Translations under genes and position numbers: made by a program
The notes under the pieces: generated by a model
What the model was told of the DNA's origin: nothing
The model's database searches: none
What the model saw: only the letters and a program-made list of their open reading frames with translations
DNA from: Acanthornis magna
Lineage: Eukaryota; Chordata; Aves; Passeriformes; Acanthizidae
Direction of reading: 5' to 3'
NCBI GenBank assembly: GCA_036785705.1
Contig: JAWUZG010000027.1
Span: 4,817,501 to 4,881,500, forward strand
Length of the DNA stretch: 64,000 bases
In this document: piece after piece, positions 22,101 through 53,643 of the stretch
How the letters are laid out: every line of letters begins with the position of its first letter
Numbering within the stretch: the first letter of the stretch is position 1

Positions 22101-25100
22101 CTGGAAATTATTTTAAAACAAAAAGAAGGTATTAGAAGTTTAAAAGGGAAAAAAAATCGTATGACTGCTGTCTTCTAGTAGTTCTGCTAGCAGAACAAAA
22201 GAAGCATTCTAAAGAGAGGGCAATAAGTTCTGAACCACAGATGCACGTGAAAATCACTCACCAGGGATCCATCCCTCTGGGAGCCAGTGCAGCAGGAATG
22301 GTGCACAGATTAATTAAGCAGCCACACACTGCAGCAACACTGAGCAACTGTTCCCAGCATCCTGGGCATTTTCAAGCACTCCACAGAGAAACACTGAGCT
22401 AACTCCAACGGGGAAAAGAAGGCTTGAGAGCAAGGAGCCAAACAGAAAGAACCATGCACAGAAAAAAAGAGTAAATTTGGAAAAAAAGCAAAGAATCAGG
22501 AGTCAGCAGCAGCATGCTCAAACACCTTGAGAAAATAAAGCTTCTAAGCATTTGCTTTACTGGAGCAGTTACAACACCCCAACATTTCTCTAATATTATT
22601 TGCTTAGAATAGATTATAATTCAGCACACACTAAAGATAAAGAAAGCTCTAAATAAGAGAAATGGACACAAAATGATCTTTTTATTAAGATCTGATCCTC
22701 AGTTTGCAAAATAATGCCATGCAGATAAAGGGATTAAGGATAATGCTGTAAAAGAAGCATAGATACAGCTTTTCTTCCTTTCTCTCTTTTCTGTTTTAAA
22801 TCTGTCCAAAGAAAATCTTTATAAAAGGTATATAAAGGGCAGGCATTTTCCTGGAAGAGTTTTGTTTGCTTTTAGGAGAGATTGCTAAAAACTTAAGTCA
22901 ACTCATGTATGTGTCTACAGTTGCAACCTCACCTGTACCTGGTGGTGTCCATTTAGGCTTTTTGTCTGTGACAGGACTTGATGCATGCAAAGGCTTCCCA
23001 GCTGCTTCTGAGGGACTGGACATCACCTTCTGCCTTGGCTCAGAGCTTTGTTCTGTCATCCAGGAAGGAGAAACCACGGGTGATACTGAGATGGAAAACA
23101 AAATTACTTTAGGAAGATGCTCTTTAGCAGAGAAATCGTCACTTAAGGTGACTGCAGAGCAGAAATTATGAGGATGGTACTGGATTGGCCCATCTGAGAG
23201 CAGTAAATATTTACACAGACACCTCACCTGTCAGGGAGTGACAGAGAGATGGATGCAACTTGCTTTTCCAAGAGATGAGAATCAGAGGACGGAAAGAAGG
23301 GAGGCTACTTCCTTTTTAAAAATAAGCTTAAACAATGCCAATAGTGAATACTCCAACACCTGATACTACTTCAGAGTCACTATTTTAACACAATCCCCAG
23401 AAAACAACAGGAAAAAGGAATAGAGGCTTTTTAAAGAGATGAAATTTTCCTGGACAAGAAGGGTGGAAGAAATTTCTCCTGACATACAAATGCAGAGAAG
23501 CAGTGAAATTTTGCTGGTTTGGGGATGAATAAGCTACAGTGTTTAAATTTATTGTGAAAGTGCAATTGAGCTGTCACGAGTATGAGGGGATAATGCTTCA
23601 GTAAGGTGGGAATAAGGGAAAATACAGTCAAAGCAGCACGAATTTCACTGAAAATCAAAACAAAACCTAAGACAGACATCACATCCAAAGCACATCTAAA
23701 GAGGGTTTTTGTGGAGAACTTACTGGGTACAGAGTCTGGCTCAGAGTCAGGATCATGGTCTCTGTCATCACTGTCAACCATAAATTTGTGATGTGCTGCA
23801 GCTTTGGAGGCTGCTATCCTTTGCCTCCCATCACCTTCAGGTGCATCATCATCTGTAACGCGATTGAGACCTAGAAAACATGAAGTGGCTCAATTAACTC
23901 AAACTCAAAGTAAATCTATTCTCCGTCTCTAAAAGGATTTGGTATTTGAGTCCCCAGAATTCATTTTGGTAATTTGAAATTACACTCTACAGAAACATAT
24001 CACTGACGCTTGTTTTCATGTGATTCTCAATTTATTTTCTCACTGTCTAATTTATCAACATTTCTCTGTAATCAGGCTAACAAAAAGTAAAAGTGGAAAA
24101 ATGAAGTTTCAAACAGCATAGCAAATATCTGGTCATGTTTGGTTGACCCTTAGACATTATGAACCCATTAAGGAGTTGAGGGCTAAGAGTAGCTTCCTGA
24201 AGAATTATATGAACTCAGCATCTAAAAATGTCAAATGTCTGGCACTTCCAATTAACTTCTAGTGATCTGTAACAATCCCACTCAGCAATCCACAGATTTG
24301 CCCATTTCAAGACTAGAACCAAATTTTTAATGAAATAATTGATACATCCTTCAACCTTTATTTAAAATAAAGACCCTTCTTTCCACATCAGTGAAAACCA
24401 GAAATAAATGGAAACAAAGAAGAGATAAACTACTTAAAAGCTCATTCTGAAAAGAGTATGAGAACAACTTACCTAAAAGTTCACTGTCTATGCTGCAGTT
24501 GGACAAAGGGGGTCTCCTCTGTATATTTTCTGATGCGACATTCTTACCTGTTTTAAGATCCAGGAAAAAAGAAAAGAAATATTACTATACAAAAAACACA
24601 TTATAAAAAGTAAAAATATTAAGAAATTAAAATAGCTGAAGTTTTCATCTGTCTCTAATTCAAGTATCTATTTGGAAGATCCGATAGAAGAATTACTTTT
24701 CTCACACAAACCCAAGAACATAAGAAAACAGGCAGTACCTACAAACTCTTATTTGTCACGACATCTTGAAATAAAATATGATTTTCAATCTATTTCACTG
24801 TAAAATAAATTGCCATGTTCAAATTCACTGCATGTACATAAAGAGTGTTGCATGGAACTGTAAAGTAACCTTGTTCTGAGTTTTGCATCTCTTGGGGATT
24901 TGCAGATTTTTCTTTGACGGATAAGGCTAAGGCAACTTCCAAATCTCTTTTATAAAGTTTGTCATCCAAGGATAACCTGAGGAAAAATGCCAAATGTTAA
25001 ATAATAAAACAATTACATGACTGTTATCAATCTATTTCTAGCTCACTGAACTTCTAAAAATTCAGAGACTTGTAAAGAGATTAATATTTCAATACATATT

Positions 25101-27735
25101 TTGTAGCATATTGTGTTACAAATATTACATTTTGAAGTTATTTAGACCAAGTACACACTAATTTTTAAAGCACTCTATACTTAAAACTATTATCACAAAA
25201 CATTGTGTATACATATATATATATATATATATTTACACACACATATAAACCATTAACTGGCATTACCACATTTGCTTGAAGTGCCACACCAAAATGTAAT
25301 ATTTAAACACAACTTTACTAATAAAAATCAGATTTCTCTTTTTCATTGACATTGACTTTGTATCTTCCTTTAAATATGTTCTTTTGGAAGGAATCAAACT
25401 TGTCTTTATATTTCTCTGGCTTAGGAGTCACTTAGAATCTCAAAATTTTTAGAGTTATTTGCAAGTACATCAACAAAGCTCAAAATCTTTATTACAATGA
25501 TGTATTAGTTGTTTGTTCTCAGCTGCTTAAAACTCTAGGGGAAAAGAAACCAAACCTAAATAGTCTTACTGAAATCCAGTTTTACAGAGTTGACAACAAC
25601 ATTTCTTACCTTTTACTAAGTGTCTGTGATAGAGTCACTTCTTTGGGTGGCTTTTTTTGCTTCTCTTTTTTCTCCTTTTTCAATTCCTTGAGCTGTGTTC
25701 TGGATTTTTTGCTTGAAGGTGCAAAGTCTTCATCTGTTGGGAAACAGCAACAAGCTCTCATGAGTTTTCCTATATTCTTAAATGTCATACATACACTTCA
25801 CTGCACACAGAAAATACATGAAGATAACCTTTTTTGGAAATTAATCCTATTTTAAAAGAATACAACTATAACTGCACTATCCTTAATGTATTTTAAATGA
25901 AAATTCAACAGACCTCTTTTGCATGTGCTTTTATGTAAGAAGCAATGATTTAAAATTCTTGACGTACAAGAACATACCACTTACCATCATCTTCCAAATC
26001 CCCAAACTGAGAATAATCAACAACTTTCTTGTTCCTGTGGCCAAAAAAAAAAAGTAAAATATAAAAAAAGTAAAATAAAGGATTTTGAAATAAAGGATTC
26101 TGACTGAGCATCTTGATTTGTTAACACCTGAATTTTGGGTAAATCACATTTTACAAGAGAAAAGGAAATATATCTTCAGGTGTACAAAATTATGGAATCA
26201 TGGATTATCTTGAGTTGGAAGGGACCCACAAGGATCATCCAGTCCAACTCCTGGCCCTGCTCAGGACACCCCAACAATGCCACCCTGTGCCTCAGAGCTT
26301 TGTCCAAACACTCCTGGAGCTCTGGTAGCCTTGGGGTTGTGACCATTTCCCAGGCAACTGTTCCAGTGCCCCACCACCCTCTGGGGGAAGAATGTTTTCC
26401 TGATATCTAGCCTAAATCTCCCCTGACACAGCTTCAGCCCTTCCCTTAGATCTTGTCACTGGTCACAGAGAGCAGAGATAAACTTACAACCAGTGCAACT
26501 ATACAGAATGTGTTACTAGGAATAGCCTGTAGACTTTTTAAAAAAGACTGCACACCCTCTCTGGACAATCTGTTCAGGGCTTGGGCACTGCACAGGACAG
26601 AAGTTCTGCCTCATGCTCAGGTGGAACTCCCTGGGCTCAGTCCCTGCCGTTCCTCTGTGCCATTTCTGAGCCCCCCAAAGCAGAACCTGGCCCTGCTCAG
26701 AGCCCTCCCTGCAGACAGGGACAGACAGGGACAGACAGGGCTCAGGGCTCCTCTCAGTTGTGTCTCCTCTCAAGGCTGAACAGCCCCAGCCCCCTCAGCC
26801 TTTTTCTGTGAGAGATGCTCTGGTCCCTATAAATCATCTCCGCAGCCTCCGCTGGCCCAACTCCAGGAGCTCCATGTCCCTCCTGTCCAGGCCCCTCTGA
26901 AAGGCTGCAGAGCACTCCAGGGTATCAGGCACTCTTCCCAGCTTTGTGTCATTAGTGAAGTGCTGAGGAGACATCAACCCCTCATCCAAGTCATGGATGA
27001 GCAACTTGAACAACACTGGACCCAGTATTACCCCCCTGCAGGGCTTCCTCCAGCCCTGGGGCCCAGCACAGCAAGGACATGGAGCTGTTGGAGCCAGCCC
27101 AGAGCAGGGACACCAAGGGGATCAGAGGGATGGAGCAGCTCTGCTGTGAGGAAAGGCTGAGGGAATTGGGATTGTTCAGCCTGGAGAAGAGAAGGCTTTG
27201 GGGTGACCTCTTTGTGGCCTTCCAGTGTCTGAAGGGAGCCTACAGGAAAGATGGAGAGAGACTCTTGACAAGGGCCTGGAGTGACAGGATGAGAGGGAAA
27301 GGCTTCAAGCTGACAGAAAGGAGGTTTACATTGAATATTGGTCCCTTTGAGAGTGCTAAGGCCCTGGCACAGGTTGCCCAGTGAAGCTGTGGCTGCCCCA
27401 TCCTTGGAAGTGTCCAAGGCCAAGAAGGATGGGGCTTGGAGCAACCTGGGATAGTGGAAGGTGTCCCTGTTCCATGGCAGAGGCATTGGAACGGGATGAT
27501 CTTTAAGGTCCCTTCCAACCCAAACCATTCTACGACAGAACCCCGGGGGACACCACGAATGCCAGGCCTTCAACACGACCCTGAGCCACTGTCACGACCG
27601 CTCCGGGATCCGGAATCCGCCTGTCCGCTGGAAGGGAAAAGGGCCACCCTGGAAGCTACAGAGGCCCCGAGGGGATAGGGGAGCGCCTCGTCCCAGCCCG
27701 CCCCGGCACACGCACCGCCTGCCAGGCCGCGCCAT
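21973..27735 (-). CDS. RAD51AP1: RAD51-associated protein 1, spliced
   Basis: RAD51AP1 binds RAD51 and DNA in the nucleus and promotes strand pairing during homologous-recombination repair. Eight coding exons were placed on the minus strand: 27735-27716, 26034-25985, 25733-25610, 24976-24870, 24547-24473, 23870-23724, 23085-22933 and 22100-21973. All junctions are AG/GT and the frame is kept, giving 267 residues; an upstream acceptor for exon 7 would give 289. The N-terminus starts MARPGRRNKKVVDYSQF, matching the family. Further family marks are LDDKLYKRDLEVALALSVKE (about residues 66-85), the KKPKWTPP block, and the C-terminal RAD51-binding end LRLGLSRLARVKPLHP. The mammalian protein is about 335-352 residues; the acidic/lysine-rich region between exons 6 and 7 was not found here. 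The gene is head to head with FERRY3 from a shared CpG island. Confidence 0.93.
22933..23085 (-). CDS. RAD51AP1: RAD51AP1 coding exon 7 (two possible acceptors)
   Basis: It contains the conserved KKPKWTPP block. The donor is ACAG|GTGAGG at 22932/22933. The acceptor is placed at ATCTCAG (exon begins 23085). A second acceptor, CTCTGCAG, would begin the exon at 23151 and adds 66 bases (22 codons) in the same frame, so the two could be alternatives. Confidence 0.8.
23724..23870 (-). CDS. RAD51AP1: RAD51AP1 coding exon 6
   Basis: The exon encodes an acidic segment (VTDDDAPEGDG, then VDSDDRDHDPDSEPDSVP) around the basic QRIAASKAAA block that resembles the family. The acceptor is TTTTCTAG at 23871 and the donor CCCA|GTAAGT at 23723. 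The length of 147 keeps the phase. Confidence 0.88.
24473..24547 (-). CDS. RAD51AP1: RAD51AP1 coding exon 5
   Basis: A 75-base exon encoding KNVASENIQRRPPLSNCSID and a few more residues. The LSNCSI part matches the family. Its acceptor AAAACAG and donor TTTTAG|GTAAGT are both strong. The length is a multiple of three. Confidence 0.88.
24870..24976 (-). CDS. RAD51AP1: RAD51AP1 coding exon 4
   Basis: It encodes LDDKLYKRDLEVALALSVKE, one of the most conserved segments of the family. The acceptor is CCTCAG at 24977; the donor AACAAG|GTTACT is weaker than the others. Confidence 0.92.
25213..25233. repeat. AT dinucleotide microsatellite in RAD51AP1 intron 3
   Basis: A short (AT)n run of about ten units followed by ACACACAC. 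Confidence 0.9.
25610..25733 (-). CDS. RAD51AP1: RAD51AP1 coding exon 3
   Basis: It encodes DEDFAPSSKKSRTQLKELKK and a lysine-rich stretch, matching the basic region after the acidic N-terminus. The acceptor is CCCAACAG and the donor AAAAG|GTAAGA. Confidence 0.92.
25985..26034 (-). CDS. RAD51AP1: RAD51AP1 coding exon 2
   Basis: A 50-base exon encoding KKVVDYSQFGDLED. The VDYSQF motif is conserved in the family N-terminus. The acceptor is GCCACAG and the donor GATG|GTAAGT. It is too short to stand out as an open frame and was found by motif. Confidence 0.93.
26191..26480 (-). mobile_element. CR1 fragment in RAD51AP1 intron 1
   Basis: Minus orientation. The 3' end is TATGGAATCATGGATTATCT with GGAAGGGACCCACAAGGATC, the same subfamily as 5261 and 6609. 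The element continues toward 26480. Confidence 0.88.
26540..27033 (-). mobile_element. CR1 fragment, interrupted by a second CR1
   Basis: The inner CR1 region in minus orientation begins CTGCACACCCTCTCTGGACA. It reaches GACCCAGTATTACCCCC at about 27033, where another CR1 in the opposite orientation begins. The text that normally follows (CCCCGGGGGACACCACGAAT) appears at 27542 on the other side of that copy, so the older element was split. Confidence 0.8.
27034..27541 (+). mobile_element. CR1 copy inserted into an older CR1
   Basis: Plus orientation, from CAGCCCTGGGGCCCAGCACA through AAGGCTTTGGGGTGACCTCT to the 3' end AACCATTCTACGACAG. It lies within RAD51AP1 intron 1, ending about 175 bp from coding exon 1. 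Confidence 0.85.
27542..27600 (-). mobile_element. distal piece of the split CR1
   Basis: CCCCGGGGGACACCACGAAT and GCCAGGCCTTCAAC continue the CR1 that was broken at 27033. The piece ends at the edge of the CpG island. Confidence 0.65.
27716..27735 (-). CDS. RAD51AP1: RAD51AP1 coding exon 1 (20 bases)
   Basis: It encodes MARPGR plus two bases and joins exon 2 to read MARPGRRNKKVVDYSQF, which fits the family N-terminus. The donor is AGGCG|GTGCGT. The ATG is at 27735-27733. Only the join to exon 2 supports it, but the fit is close. Confidence 0.85.
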
Positions 27736-27885
27736 CGCCGCTGTCGCTCGGCGCGCTGGCCGCAGCAGCGGCGCGAATGTGCCGCTCCGGATGCGCAACT
27801 GCGATGACGCGGAGGGCGGAACATCCCCGGCCCTCCCCTTCCCTTCCCCCGGCCCGGTTAACCCGCGGCTGCCCGCAGGGGCCAG
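27736..27885. promoter_or_regulatory. putative bidirectional promoter of RAD51AP1 and FERRY3
   Basis: About 150 bp lie between the RAD51AP1 start codon and the FERRY3 exon 1 donor. They contain TGCGCA at 27792-27797 (NRF1-like half site) and TGACGC at 27805-27810 (CRE-like), and no TATA box is seen. Transcription starts are not known from sequence alone. Confidence 0.65.
27820..27885 (+). other. FERRY3: probable non-coding first exon of FERRY3
   Basis: GGGGCCAG|GTGAGC at 27885 is a strong donor in the CpG island on the FERRY3 strand. The first coding exon has an acceptor at 29045-29046 and 17 untranslated bases before the ATG, so an upstream non-coding exon is required. The left edge is a guess. 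Confidence 0.5.
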
Positions 27886-29063
27886 GTGAGCTGGGGCGGG
27901 CGGGGCACGGCTCGGCTGGGAGGCTCCCGGTGCCCGCGGGCGCTGCCGCAGCCAGGGGAGGGAATGCGGAACGCGGGGAGCTGCCCGGGGCGGGGAGGGG
28001 GCGGACGTCATCCCCCGGGCCGTGCCGTGCCGGCTTCGATCCTGCTCTTGCAGGAGCAGGAGGTGCCGCTTTGGGACAGGGGCTCTCGCTCTCCATCACC
28101 TTCCTCCCCATCTCCGCGCTGCATCGGGGAGCAGCAGAAAGAGCTTGGTGGGTTTGTGTTTCTCAGTGTTTCCCTTTGAATCCCACTCCCGGAGGGGCCG
28201 GGACACCGCCTCGCTTCAATATTGGTTGTCCTGAGATGTTTGTTTGTGAGACGGACTTGTTTAATCTGTGTTCAACACGTTTGTTCACAGAAAACCCCAC
28301 CCAGAAAAAAACCACAAACTCTAAACCCATGAATTCTGCTGTAGAATTTTTATTTGTTTTTTCTTTTCCTCGGGCTGTGGTTTTTAGCACTGGGAAGGGT
28401 TCATCTGAAGCAATGTGTCCAGCTTTGCAGGTGATGTTCTAAACAGAGGGATGTGAATGAGCAGAGGAGCACAGTGGAGGGTAAAAATACCAGCTCAGGT
28501 ATGTGCTCCCAGCCTGTGTTTTCATTCTGTACACAGCTCCCTTGCATCTCTCTTGGCTTATTTTTAATACAGGTTACAGCATGACAAAATCAGCTCTTTC
28601 CAAAAATCATTGCAAACATCTTCTCCCCCACTCCCCAGGCCTAGCACCTGCAGAAAGGAAGAAATCAAATCTCTGTTCACTGTGAAGGATTTCAGGTTTT
28701 GAGAATCCATGGCAGAAGTCAGGGTTTTTCAGTTAGTTTTCTATTTAGCAGGATTCCCGTCTGCCCTTGTTCTGCTTTTAAGTCAGGAGATTCCTAACTT
28801 TTAAGAGTAATTACCCAAATTCATATATTGACACACTCCAATAGATTTTAGAAGCACTTCGTAGTTTGGAAACTGTTGTTTATGCTCCTGTTCCAGCTGT
28901 GTGTGTTTGGAAGTCAAAATTGAATATCTATGAAAATTTGGGGGGTTAAGTGTTCTTGGACCTTAACAAAGCCATGTTTGTCATTAGCATTTTTTACTTC
29001 TGATTTTACAAGAACATAATTCTTGTTACCTTCATTTCTATTGTAGGAAACCAGCTCAAGAGG

Positions 29064-50115
<21,052 letters not shown>

Positions 50116-50249
50116 TTTCTGTGGTTCACTAACCTAGATCCTGTTGATGGAGGATGAGATTAAGGAGATTCTGGACTAGGACGACTCTTTCCTGCAGACT
50201 GATGCCCCTGAAGTGGCATTTGTTGCAATTTCAAGAATCGCGTTATCAT

Positions 50250-50255
50250 AATAAA
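50250..50255 (+). terminator. FERRY3: candidate poly(A) signal of FERRY3
   Basis: AATAAA about 135 bp after the stop codon, the first such hexamer in the 3' untranslated region. Confidence 0.6.
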
Positions 50256-53157
50256 AGATAAATGCTGTCTGTACTTGGGTGATAGCTGATTTGCACCTCT
50301 TGCTTTGTTTCAGCACAGGACTGATGTTGAGTTCCTCACCTTTACCTGAAAGACATTCAGTGTAACTTGTATGAAATTTACATAAATATATAGGTAATTA
50401 CCATACGTAGGTAGTAGGAATAAGAGCTTATGGTAGGAACAGAGTCTTCTGGCTGGTGACTTCTACAAACATTTTCTGAATTTTCTCACTGACTTTCCAA
50501 AAAATACGGAGCAGGTCAGATGTCTCCTTAGAATAACCAATGTAATTTGTCACAGTGACCGTGGGAAAAAAAGTGTTACTGCCTCATTTTACTATTACAA
50601 AGTGAAAAACTTGAATCAAACATTTACCCTGCAGTATTTTGCAGATCGCGGAAGTGTTTAAAAAAAAAATCAAATTGATACGCATTTGTGACAATAATTT
50701 GAATTTTTAAGGAATTTTTTTTTACTATGTTTGCTTTTTGCTTTATTTCCAGACCTCACATTGACCAGTTTGTCATATGAACAACTTTACAAGAACACTG
50801 AAATATTCTGGACCCTGTTGTACAGATAAAATTAGCTGTTTATTAATTATTAACATTTGATGACTAATCAAAAATGCCAAGGAGACAGCCCAAGATGCAG
50901 CTATGGAATTTTTTGGTACAAACTTGAATCCAGTCAAAAAAACCCCAATGAAACGACCTGTGCATCCCAGTGATGGGGGATAAGGGGGACGTTGGGACCT
51001 GCTTTTCCCCCATCATGGACATCTCGGAACTCAGCGGTAGACGCAGGAGGCTGAAGCAAGCCTTCCATGGCCACAGGGAAAGTCTTATCTGGAACTGGGA
51101 TTCTTAGGATTTCTGGAAGCACTAGGCTCACAGCAAAGCAGCTGTGGGGGTGAAGGTCCCAGTGGTGAGATTTCCAAATCCACAGTTTTGCTGTGTAGGA
51201 CTCAGGGGAATCCCGACAGAGCAGACTTTGACTCAGAAACCTCTTCCTATGTACTGCTGAAATTCAACCCTTGAAAACAGGAGAACCTGGAAGCCAATTA
51301 AAACCCAAATTGTTTTCTATCTTCATTGTGATTTTTTTTAGCTTAAATGTGAAGATTGAAAAGCTCTGTTTTGGGGGAGCTGCATAATTTATAGTTCTCA
51401 CAGAGAAGCAAAAGAATATTCACCATCTCGCGATGATAATAAAGTCACTGTGTAATTAACAGACTCAGCTTAGTATTTTTATCAGGTCCTGCATGCTGCA
51501 AGAAGCTGTGTAAGTGACCCAGCAAACATCTCTTGCTGAACTGTCAAATACTTTCTTATCCTCTGCCATCAACTTCTAAAGAAGAGTCATGCAAGTAATG
51601 TGACCTAATTCGGTGTTCTAGAAAAGAAGAATGTAAATTCCTCTAGAAGGAGCTGGATTAATCCTGTTGGAGTTCATTTTACATTGCTGGCCTTAAGCTG
51701 AAATCAAACTCTGGTCCCCGAAAAGCAAGTGCTCTAACACTATTCTGTCTGGGAAAGGTGTGGTGGCAGAACTACACCTTTTAAGAAGTTGTAAAACTTA
51801 CCTGTGTTGTGAAAAAGGTCTGTTACCTACTTATATTAGTTTTATATTTTCCTTCAGTCAGTAAATCTACCAACAAGGAACACCAATAATTCTTGCGCAA
51901 ATATCTTGCTAATAGTATCTTGCTAATACTTCTAGGCTCTTTGTTAATAAAAATTATGCCTGGTATTTTTGTCAAAGCATGAAGACACCATTTAATTTAG
52001 TAGCACTTGTGTAAAACTGCCACTAATTTCTAGGAAAATAACAAAGCTTGTTGCCTTTTACTTTTGGAATGTTTGTTCTCAGTCCTCAACAGATTGAATC
52101 TAAACTTGTCAGCGGAATAACCAGTTGGTCTTTGATACTGAAATGAACCATTAAGTTCTAGTGATAAGGTTTTGGAAAGTCAAAGTGGAAGGAATGGTAT
52201 GGAAAAACTACTATTTCTGCTTGCTGAAGTCTGACCCTTGTAAATGCTGAATAAGCCTGCCAAAGGGAATCTTTGGCTGGAGGATCCATGACAGAACATT
52301 TAATATTCCCATTTTTTGTATGTGTTCTCAAGGAAGTGCTAACAGCAGATTTTTAGTTGTTTTTGTACAATAACAGAATGTAGAGATGGGCTGGCCTAAG
52401 CTGTACTTTCTATTTGCTCTATGCCTGGCAGCTGTAGAATACAGGCTGCAGTTTATGGTGTAAAGTCACCTTAGAAATCCTGTTTCAGTCATGAAAAGCT
52501 ATTCAAGATTAAGAGAAAATGACTTAATGGGCACGAGGTTTTCTATTTGTATATGCAGTGCAGATTCCTTAGAAGGGTGACAGTGTTTAATGCCATGAAA
52601 ATGTTGTGTAAAATTATATGCGTGGCTTGAATTGAATAAAAAGCTCTTGCCACTGGGAGAAGTGAGGAGCAAATGCCATTGTTTAGCTTTTTTAACCTGC
52701 CCATGGTGACCACTGTTAACTGCAGGTGCCCTTTCCAAGGTCTGAACTGAGGTTATTGCAAGGAAAAAAATGCCAAGAATCTGGATTTGTCAAGGATGTA
52801 ACTTACTGCCCTTCAGCTCTTGTTACCAGCCTGTGTCTGTTTGCTCCTGTGGGAGCTGGTGACAAAGAGAAGGAGAAAAATGCAGACAGTTAAATACATG
52901 TACAGACCTTGTCCTGGCCAGGTGCCTCTGCCCTGCTGCAATGCCAGAAATTTCACTGTTAGCAAGTGGCACTGCCTGGACAGTCATAACCAAGGTCCCT
53001 CTGTCTGCAATAGTTCACTCTGGACAGCAAAATCTCGAGTTAATGAAGCACAGCTTAAAGATAAAAGAGTTATTCTACAACTTTTCCTGTTGTATGGGAG
53101 GTGAATGAACCACAGAAAGTGGTTATGGAGAGGGGATGTCATGTAAAGGAGGAAATT
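50256..53157. other. intergenic DNA, no gene recognised
   Basis: AT-rich flank after FERRY3. No exon resembling FGF6, the expected next gene, was found. Short frames at 50934-51131 and 52820-53104 have no recognisable motifs. Confidence 0.5.
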
Positions 53158-53218
53158 ATCATGGCATGGTTTGGGTTGGAAGGGACCTTAAAGAACATCC
53201 AGTTCCATCTGATCACAC
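53158..53218 (-). mobile_element. very short CR1 fragment
   Basis: ATCATGGCATGGTTTGGGTT and GGAAGGGACCTTAAAGAACA are the 3' tip of a CR1 in minus orientation, cut after about 60 bases. Confidence 0.85.
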
Positions 53219-53599
53219 TTTTAACCTGGTTCTGCTATTTCTGTGAGCTTAAAAATTGGTCAGCTTATTGCATCTGTACCTCATTTCCCCCTCATTAGAG
53301 GGAAGTTTAATTTATGCTTGTGTAGTATTTTGAGCATTAGTCTTTCATGTCTCATTTACTCCTATTTTTTGCCAGTGCTATACCCAAAAATGCAAAGCTA
53401 TTCCCTGGTATTCACACCAGGTCAGCTGTGTAAAGAGATTCCTGTCCTCTTCTGGTATCTTTGCCTCATGGAGCTCTCAGGACAGACCATCAGTGCTGCA
53501 TAAAAATAAATTTATTACTTCATACTATATACTGGTGTGGTAGAAGTCAGTAGCAACTGCAGGACTGTGGTCCCGTCGGATCACCGAATTACAAGAAAG

Positions 53600-53601
53600 A
53601 A

Positions 53602-53632
<31 letters not shown>

Positions 53633-53643
53633 TATTACTATAT
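53600..53643. repeat. ATT microsatellite
   Basis: About 14 ATT units with two interruptions (ACT). Confidence 0.95.

Larger units (their letters stand above)
27590..28110. promoter_or_regulatory. CpG island covering both gene starts
   Basis: A GC-rich stretch with dense CG dinucleotides (for example CCGCGCCATCGCCGCTGTCG and CTCGGCGCGCTGGCCGCAGC), in strong contrast to the AT-rich surroundings. It spans RAD51AP1 exon 1 and the proposed non-coding exon of FERRY3, as expected of housekeeping promoters. Long open frames in it come only from the lack of AT-rich stops. Confidence 0.85.

Noticed and set aside
27592..28442. Long frames of 139-221 codons around the CpG island
   Set aside because: High GC content removes stop codons; the frames overlap on both strands and conflict with the two recognised genes.
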